64,000 nucleotides of DNA, from the NCBI GenBank assembly GCA_964603985.1, contig CAZRXG010000008.1, positions 62,001 to 126,000 on the forward strand, given 5' to 3'. The notes under the pieces are model-generated. The model did not search any database and was not told the DNA's origin. It saw nothing but the letters and a program-made list of their open reading frames with translations. The number at the start of each line of letters is the position of its first letter. Position 1 is the first letter of the stretch. The position numbers were made by a program, and so were the translations under genes. The stretch is from CAZRXG01 sp964603985. GTDB taxonomy: Bacteria; Chloroflexota; Anaerolineae; Aggregatilineales; UBA3940. Positions 60,135 through 64,000 of this stretch are shown here, in pieces.

Positions 60135-61712
60135 ATGGTTCCGTCCCTACCCCAAGCGCGTCACTCTATTATTGTAACACCTCGTCTGCGTGACGGGGTG
60201 ATCGTGCTGGCCTGTGTGGCGGCGCAGGCGCTGTATCTGCTTTTTACTCGCTGCGGCTACCACCGCTTTGGCTTCCCACTGGACGACGCCTGGATTCACC
60301 AGACCTACGCCCGCAGCCTGGCACAGACCGGTCGGTGGGCTTTTGTGCCCGGCGTGCCCAGCACCGGCGCGACCTCGATCCTGTGGCCGCTGCTGCTGGC
60401 CCCCACCTACCTGCTGCCCATCGACCCGCGCTGGTGGACTCACGGGATGGGGCTGCTGACCCTTATCGCGGCGGCGCTGGGCGCTGCGCGTCTGGTCGGC
60501 GGCGACACGCCGGGCAGTGCCGACCAGTCCCCACTGCTCGTCTCGCTGGCCGCCGGGCTGGCCGTCGCGCTGGAGTGGCACCTGGTCTGGGCGGCGGCTT
60601 CGGGGATGGAGACGGGCCTGTTCACTGCCCTGCTGGTCTGGTTCTGGGTGTGGCTGCGCCGCCACGACCCGGCCCGGGGCGAGCACGCCTGGCACGAGGG
60701 CCTGCTGCTGGGCATCTGGGGCGGGCTGCTGGTCCTGGCCCGCCCGGAGGGCGTGCTTGCGGTGGGCATCGCCGGGCTGTACGGTCTGCTGTTGCCCGGC
60801 AGGATGGTCGCCCGGCTGCGCTGGGGCGCGTTCGCCGGGATCGGGCTGGCCCTGATCCTGGTTCCCTACTTCGGCCTGAACGTCTCGGTCAGCGGCGTCC
60901 TGTGGCCCAACACCTTCTACGCCAAGCAGACCGAGTACGCCGCGCTGTGGGCGATCCCCTACCCGCGCCGCCTGTTTGAGCAGGTATTCGTCAGCTTCGT
61001 CGGGCCGCAGTTGCTGCTGCTGCCCGGCCTGCTGTTTGGCCTGTGGAGGGATGTCCGCCGCCGCCCGGTCAACTGGTCGGCCATCCTGCCCCTGATCTGG
61101 GTCGCCCTGCACTGGGGTCTATACGCCGCGCGCCTGCCGGTGACCTACCAGCACGGGCGCTACGCGATCCCCGTGATCCCCGTCATCGTCACCGCCGGGC
61201 TGCGGGGCACGCTTCAACTCGCCCGTCCTCGTGCCCGCCGGTTGCCGCTCCGCCTGACGAGCGTCACGTGGCTGGCGTCTGCCGCTCTGCTTTTCCCCCT
61301 GATGCTGGGGGTGCTGGGCGCGCCCGCCTACGCCCGTGACGTGTCGTTTATCGAGGACGAGATGGTCGCAGCCGCCCGCTGGGTGGCGGAGAACACCGGC
61401 CCGGAGACCACCATCGCCGCACACGACATCGGCGCGCTGGGGTACTTCGCGCCGCGTCCCCTGATTGACCTGGCCGGGCTGGCTTCCCCGGACGTGATCC
61501 CTTTCATGACCGACGGCGCGCGGCTGAAGGCGTACGTCCTGGCGAGCGACGCCGCGTACCTGGTCGTCTTCCCCAGGTGGAGCGACGCCTATCGGCACAT
61601 GCTCGCCGACCCGGTTTTCTGCCCGGTTTGGTCAACTGCTGGGCAGGGCGGATACGCCGGATCTTCCGGTCTGGGGCCGATGACGGTCTACCGGATTATG
61701 GTTGGCGAGTAA
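60135..61712 (+). CDS. GT-C-like membrane protein
   Basis: A 525-residue protein with about 12 membrane segments. The first external loop reads YHRFGFPLDDAWIHQTYARS, with the paired acidic residues (DD) seen in many GT-C enzymes. A C-terminal soluble part follows near residue 410 (DEMVAAARWVAENTGPETTI). The substrate is unknown. It is separated from the coupled glycan genes by the minus-strand lipoprotein and repeat copy B, so it is probably its own transcription unit. Confidence 0.7.
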   Translation: MVPSLPQARHSIIVTPRLRDGVIVLACVAAQALYLLFTRCGYHRFGFPLDDAWIHQTYARSLAQTGRWAFVPGVPSTGATSILWPLLLAPTYLLPIDPRWWTHGMGLLTLIAAALGAARLVGGDTPGSADQSPLLVSLAAGLAVALEWHLVWAAASGMETGLFTALLVWFWVWLRRHDPARGEHAWHEGLLLGIWGGLLVLARPEGVLAVGIAGLYGLLLPGRMVARLRWGAFAGIGLALILVPYFGLNVSVSGVLWPNTFYAKQTEYAALWAIPYPRRLFEQVFVSFVGPQLLLLPGLLFGLWRDVRRRPVNWSAILPLIWVALHWGLYAARLPVTYQHGRYAIPVIPVIVTAGLRGTLQLARPRARRLPLRLTSVTWLASAALLFPLMLGVLGAPAYARDVSFIEDEMVAAARWVAENTGPETTIAAHDIGALGYFAPRPLIDLAGLASPDVIPFMTDGARLKAYVLASDAAYLVVFPRWSDAYRHMLADPVFCPVWSTAGQGGYAGSSGLGPMTVYRIMVGE

Positions 61713-61717
61713 TATGC

Positions 61718-61746
61718 TTGCCCATCATATGTGGGTGTGGTAGACT
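61718..61746 (+). promoter_or_regulatory. Promoter of the NarL-type regulator gene
   Basis: TTGCCC (61718-61723), a 17-base spacer, TAGACT (61741-61746). The leader of about 125 bases has two hairpins: GCCGGA/TCCGGC (61770-61788) and CTCACC/GGTGAG (61813-61834). Confidence 0.6.
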
Positions 61747-61875
61747 GAATAGTGCGCACAAACTACAGGGCCGGATGCCACGTCCGGCTTAAGAATTCTG
61801 CAATAATGATTGCTCACCCGTACCAACAGGTGAGGGACGCGCTATCGAGTTGATTGAACGCATTTGGGGCTGCCG

Positions 61876-62631
61876 ATGAGCCGGGACGGGAGCGTAGAGC
61901 TTGGCGGTGAGATCAGTGTCCTCATCGTAGATGACCACCGTATCTTCCGCGAAGGAATACAGGTCAACCTCGAGCTGCACGACGACATCAAGGTCTTGGG
62001 ACATGGTGCGAACGGCCAGCAAGCTCTGGGGCTTGTTCGTGAACTCAGGCCGGATGTTGTCATAATGGACATTAACCTGCCCCTTATGAACGGCATCCAG
62101 GTGACCCGCACGTTGACCGCTGAGGGGCACCCCACGGCCATTATCATGATGACCGCCTACGATGACGCCGAGCAGGTCATCCACGCCATGCGGGCCGGGG
62201 CCTCGGCCTATTGCGCCAAGGAAATTGAGCCTGACCAGCTGGTCGAAGTGATCCGGCACGTTCACCGGGGTCACTATGTGGTGCACGAGCAGGTATTTGA
62301 CCGGGCAGGCATCGCTGAGTGGATAGAGAAGGGCATCCAGGCCGTCGCCGGGCAGTATTACCTTGACCTGGGCGAGCCTTTCTCCCCGCTTTCCCCGCGC
62401 GAGATGGAGATTTTACAGCACGTCACGCGTGGCCTGAGCAATAAAGAGATCGCCCAGGCTTTGCAGATCAGTCACCAGACGGTCAAGAATCACATGACGT
62501 CCATTCTGCGTAAGCTGGCGGTTGAGGATCGTACCCAGGCGGCTGTGTTCGCGCTCCGCCGGGGGTGGGTGCGTTTGAAGGACACCGGCAAGCAGCCCGG
62601 GATGGACACGGACGAGACGGATGAGGCTTGA
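61876..62631 (+). CDS. NarL/FixJ-type response regulator
   Basis: A 251-residue regulator. The receiver domain has the acidic pair VDDHRIFREG and phospho-acceptor D65 (VVIMDINLP). The LuxR-type helix-turn-helix is near the C-terminus (LSPREMEILQHVTRGLSNKE and QTVKNHMTSILRKL). A linker of about 40 residues separates them. It lies 65 bases before a DegS-like kinase gene, its likely partner. ATG 61876 is preferred over the TTG at 61864. Confidence 0.93.
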   Translation: MSRDGSVELGGEISVLIVDDHRIFREGIQVNLELHDDIKVLGHGANGQQALGLVRELRPDVVIMDINLPLMNGIQVTRTLTAEGHPTAIIMMTAYDDAEQVIHAMRAGASAYCAKEIEPDQLVEVIRHVHRGHYVVHEQVFDRAGIAEWIEKGIQAVAGQYYLDLGEPFSPLSPREMEILQHVTRGLSNKEIAQALQISHQTVKNHMTSILRKLAVEDRTQAAVFALRRGWVRLKDTGKQPGMDTDETDEA

Positions 62632-62696
62632 CCACGAGCGCCGGGCAGCGTGTCGTCCGGCCTTGGGCACGACTTGCCGGGATATAGTGGCTTTTA

Positions 62697-63794
62697 ATGG
62701 AGATTGACATGGTAGACATGCAGGCTGAAGAAACCCAGACTGGCGAGGAAGAGGCGCTGGAGTATCTACAGACTGAGGTCAAGCGCCTCAACACCGAGTT
62801 GCAGGAATTCACCGCCAAGCTCGATCAGGCACGTGGACAGGGGGAGCAGCTCGCCCAGCGTAACGCGGCCATCATGGGGGAGGTGCGGCGTATTGAGACT
62901 GCCCTTGATGAGACCCCGCGCCTCAACATTAAGGAGGCTTACACCGAGGCCCTGAATTCCCAGTTGAATCTGCTGACCATTCGCGGCTCAATGGATAAGC
63001 TTCATGCGCAGGAAGCCGCTGCGCGGCAGGCGGTTGCCGTAGTCCGGAAAGCAGTCGAGTTGCTCTCAAAAGCCGATGAGGAAGAGAAGGGCGACACCTT
63101 CAACGCCCGTCAGGTGCTTCTCAGCGAGATGAAAGCCCAGGAAGAGGAGCGTGAGAGGCTGGCCAGCAAGATGCACGACGGCCCCGCTCACTCGCTGACT
63201 AACTTTATCTTGCAGGCCGAGATCTGCCAGAAGCTCTTTGATCGCGACCCTGAGAAGGCCCACGATGAGTTGCTTAACCTCAAGAACGCCGCCGGTGACG
63301 CCTTTCAGCGTGTTCGTGAGTTTATCTTTGACCTGCGCCCGATGATGCTCACCGACCTCGGCCTGGAGCCAACCCTCAAGCGTTATTGCCAGGAATTCCA
63401 GAAAAAGACCGGGATCAAGGTCGAGGAGAACGTCCCTCCCCAGGACCGCCGCCTGGAAAGCTATCAGGAGGTCTTGATATTCCGGGGCATCCAGGAGCTG
63501 ATGGTCAACGCCCGCGATCACGGTGAGGCCGATTCGGTGACGGTGACGCTTGAGGTCGGTGATCAACTCGCCCGGGCTACGGTCGAGAACGACGGGCGTG
63601 GTTATGGCACCGGCCCGCTTGATCCCGATGCGGGCGGTGACGACGCGCTGGGGCTGCGTACGTTGCGAGAGCGCCTTGAGTTGGTGGGGGGCCAGTTGCG
63701 TATTGGCCCCGGTCCCGGGCCGGGGGTGTCCTTCACCATCGAAATCCCCATCGGGCCTGCGGGGCAGGCTGCTGAGGTAGACGCGTTTGATTAG
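62697..63794 (+). CDS. DegS-like soluble sensor histidine kinase
   Basis: A 365-residue kinase with no membrane segment. Residues 15-155 form a long coiled-coil sensing region. The HisKA_3 dimerisation motif EERERLASKMHDGPAHSLTN carries H160. The ATPase domain includes QELMVNARDHGEADSV, ENDGRGYG and LGLRTLRERLELVGGQLRI. This is the DegS/NreB class that pairs with NarL-type regulators such as the one just upstream. A second ATG at 62709 has GGAG six bases before it and may be the true start. Confidence 0.92.
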   Translation: MEIDMVDMQAEETQTGEEEALEYLQTEVKRLNTELQEFTAKLDQARGQGEQLAQRNAAIMGEVRRIETALDETPRLNIKEAYTEALNSQLNLLTIRGSMDKLHAQEAAARQAVAVVRKAVELLSKADEEEKGDTFNARQVLLSEMKAQEEERERLASKMHDGPAHSLTNFILQAEICQKLFDRDPEKAHDELLNLKNAAGDAFQRVREFIFDLRPMMLTDLGLEPTLKRYCQEFQKKTGIKVEENVPPQDRRLESYQEVLIFRGIQELMVNARDHGEADSVTVTLEVGDQLARATVENDGRGYGTGPLDPDAGGDDALGLRTLRERLELVGGQLRIGPGPGPGVSFTIEIPIGPAGQAAEVDAFD

Positions 63795-63798
63795 GTCG

Positions 63799-63853
63799 GG
63801 AGTCACGCAGTTGCGCGCTTCTGCACGCTTCTGCGCGCTTCCGGCCACACCGC
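63799..63853 (+). repeat. Dispersed repeat, copy C (5' part only)
   Basis: It starts GGAGTCACGCAGTTGCGCGC five bases after the kinase stop and ends at CCACACCGC; the shared 33-base 3' block of copies A and B is absent. Confidence 0.75.
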
Positions 63854-64000
63854 CCCGGCTTCACGGTGGGCACACGCGGGTGAGGTGGTTGGAGCCTGTG
63901 ACCCCGGTAACAGGTGAAGAAACCTCGGCGTAGCTGAAGAAAATATAAATGTTTCGTGAATAAAGCATTACAGGAGCGTAACTTCTGTTTACAAAGAGTT
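63854..64000. other. Terminal intergenic stretch
   Basis: AT-rich toward the window end, with no gene visible. It may hold the promoter of a gene beyond the window. Confidence 0.4.

Overview
This 64 kb window is GC-rich bacterial chromosome. It carries 53 protein-coding genes that I can support, no rRNA or tRNA that I can see, no CRISPR array and no intact insertion sequence. The gene mix suggests a free-living member of the Chloroflexota (Anaerolineae-like). Pointers are an archaeal-type S-adenosylmethionine synthetase under a SAM-I riboswitch, GAF-rich histidine kinases, many GT-C membrane glycosyltransferases and no lipopolysaccharide genes. This placement is inference from gene content.

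Layout. 1-5.1 kb: a CPBP protease (cut by the window edge), a family-4-like uracil-DNA glycosylase, transaldolase, a BtuF-like binding protein, a cupin, a small membrane protein and an endonuclease IV-like protein. 5.2-7.6 kb: one AT-richer gene coding a PD-(D/E)XK-NACHT protein, probably an acquired anti-phage STAND NTPase. 7.7-14.4 kb: a fused alpha/beta-hydrolase/acyl-CoA synthetase, a PucC-like MFS protein, a HEAT protein and a PadR/HAAS membrane-protein pair. 14.5-16.9 kb: a glycosyltransferase and a polyprenyl-phosphate sugar transferase. 17-25 kb: metallophosphoesterase, riboswitch-controlled SAM synthetase, a divergent phosphoribosyltransferase, an S1-domain protein with an acidic repeat tail, dTDP-glucose 4,6-dehydratase with a hairpin-rich leader, and a solute-binding lipoprotein. 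25-32 kb: a membrane protein, a sulfite-oxidase-type molybdoenzyme, a lipoprotein serpin and a GAF histidine kinase/OmpR-type regulator pair. 32-36 kb: a pgeF-yggS-yggT-yggU cluster, then two envelope proteins. 36.1-36.3 kb: a compact multi-hairpin element. 36.3-40.4 kb: FHA protein, a membrane-anchored NACHT/HEAT protein with altered Walker A, and a coiled-coil zinc-ribbon protein. 40.7-61.7 kb: a long glycan-assembly region. 61.9-63.8 kb: a NarL-type regulator and a soluble DegS-like kinase.

How it fits together. The 40.7-61.7 kb region joins a polyprenyl-phosphate-mannose synthase-like enzyme, a sugar-1-phosphate transferase, a ligase/polymerase with TPRs, a YfhO protein, a GT2 enzyme and six multi-pass GT-C or GT87-like proteins. 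Most are translationally coupled. Together with the 14.5 kb pair and the rfbB homologue it points to cell-surface glycan or glycoprotein synthesis using polyprenyl-linked sugars. Promoters follow a regular TTGxxx-16/18-TAxxxT pattern, and at least two genes appear to start at or next to the transcription start.

Most notable signals: the horizontally acquired-looking nuclease-NACHT gene, the branched palindromic element at 36.1 kb, the three-hairpin leader of rfbB, the SAM-I riboswitch on an archaeal-type enzyme, and a dispersed repeat present three times.
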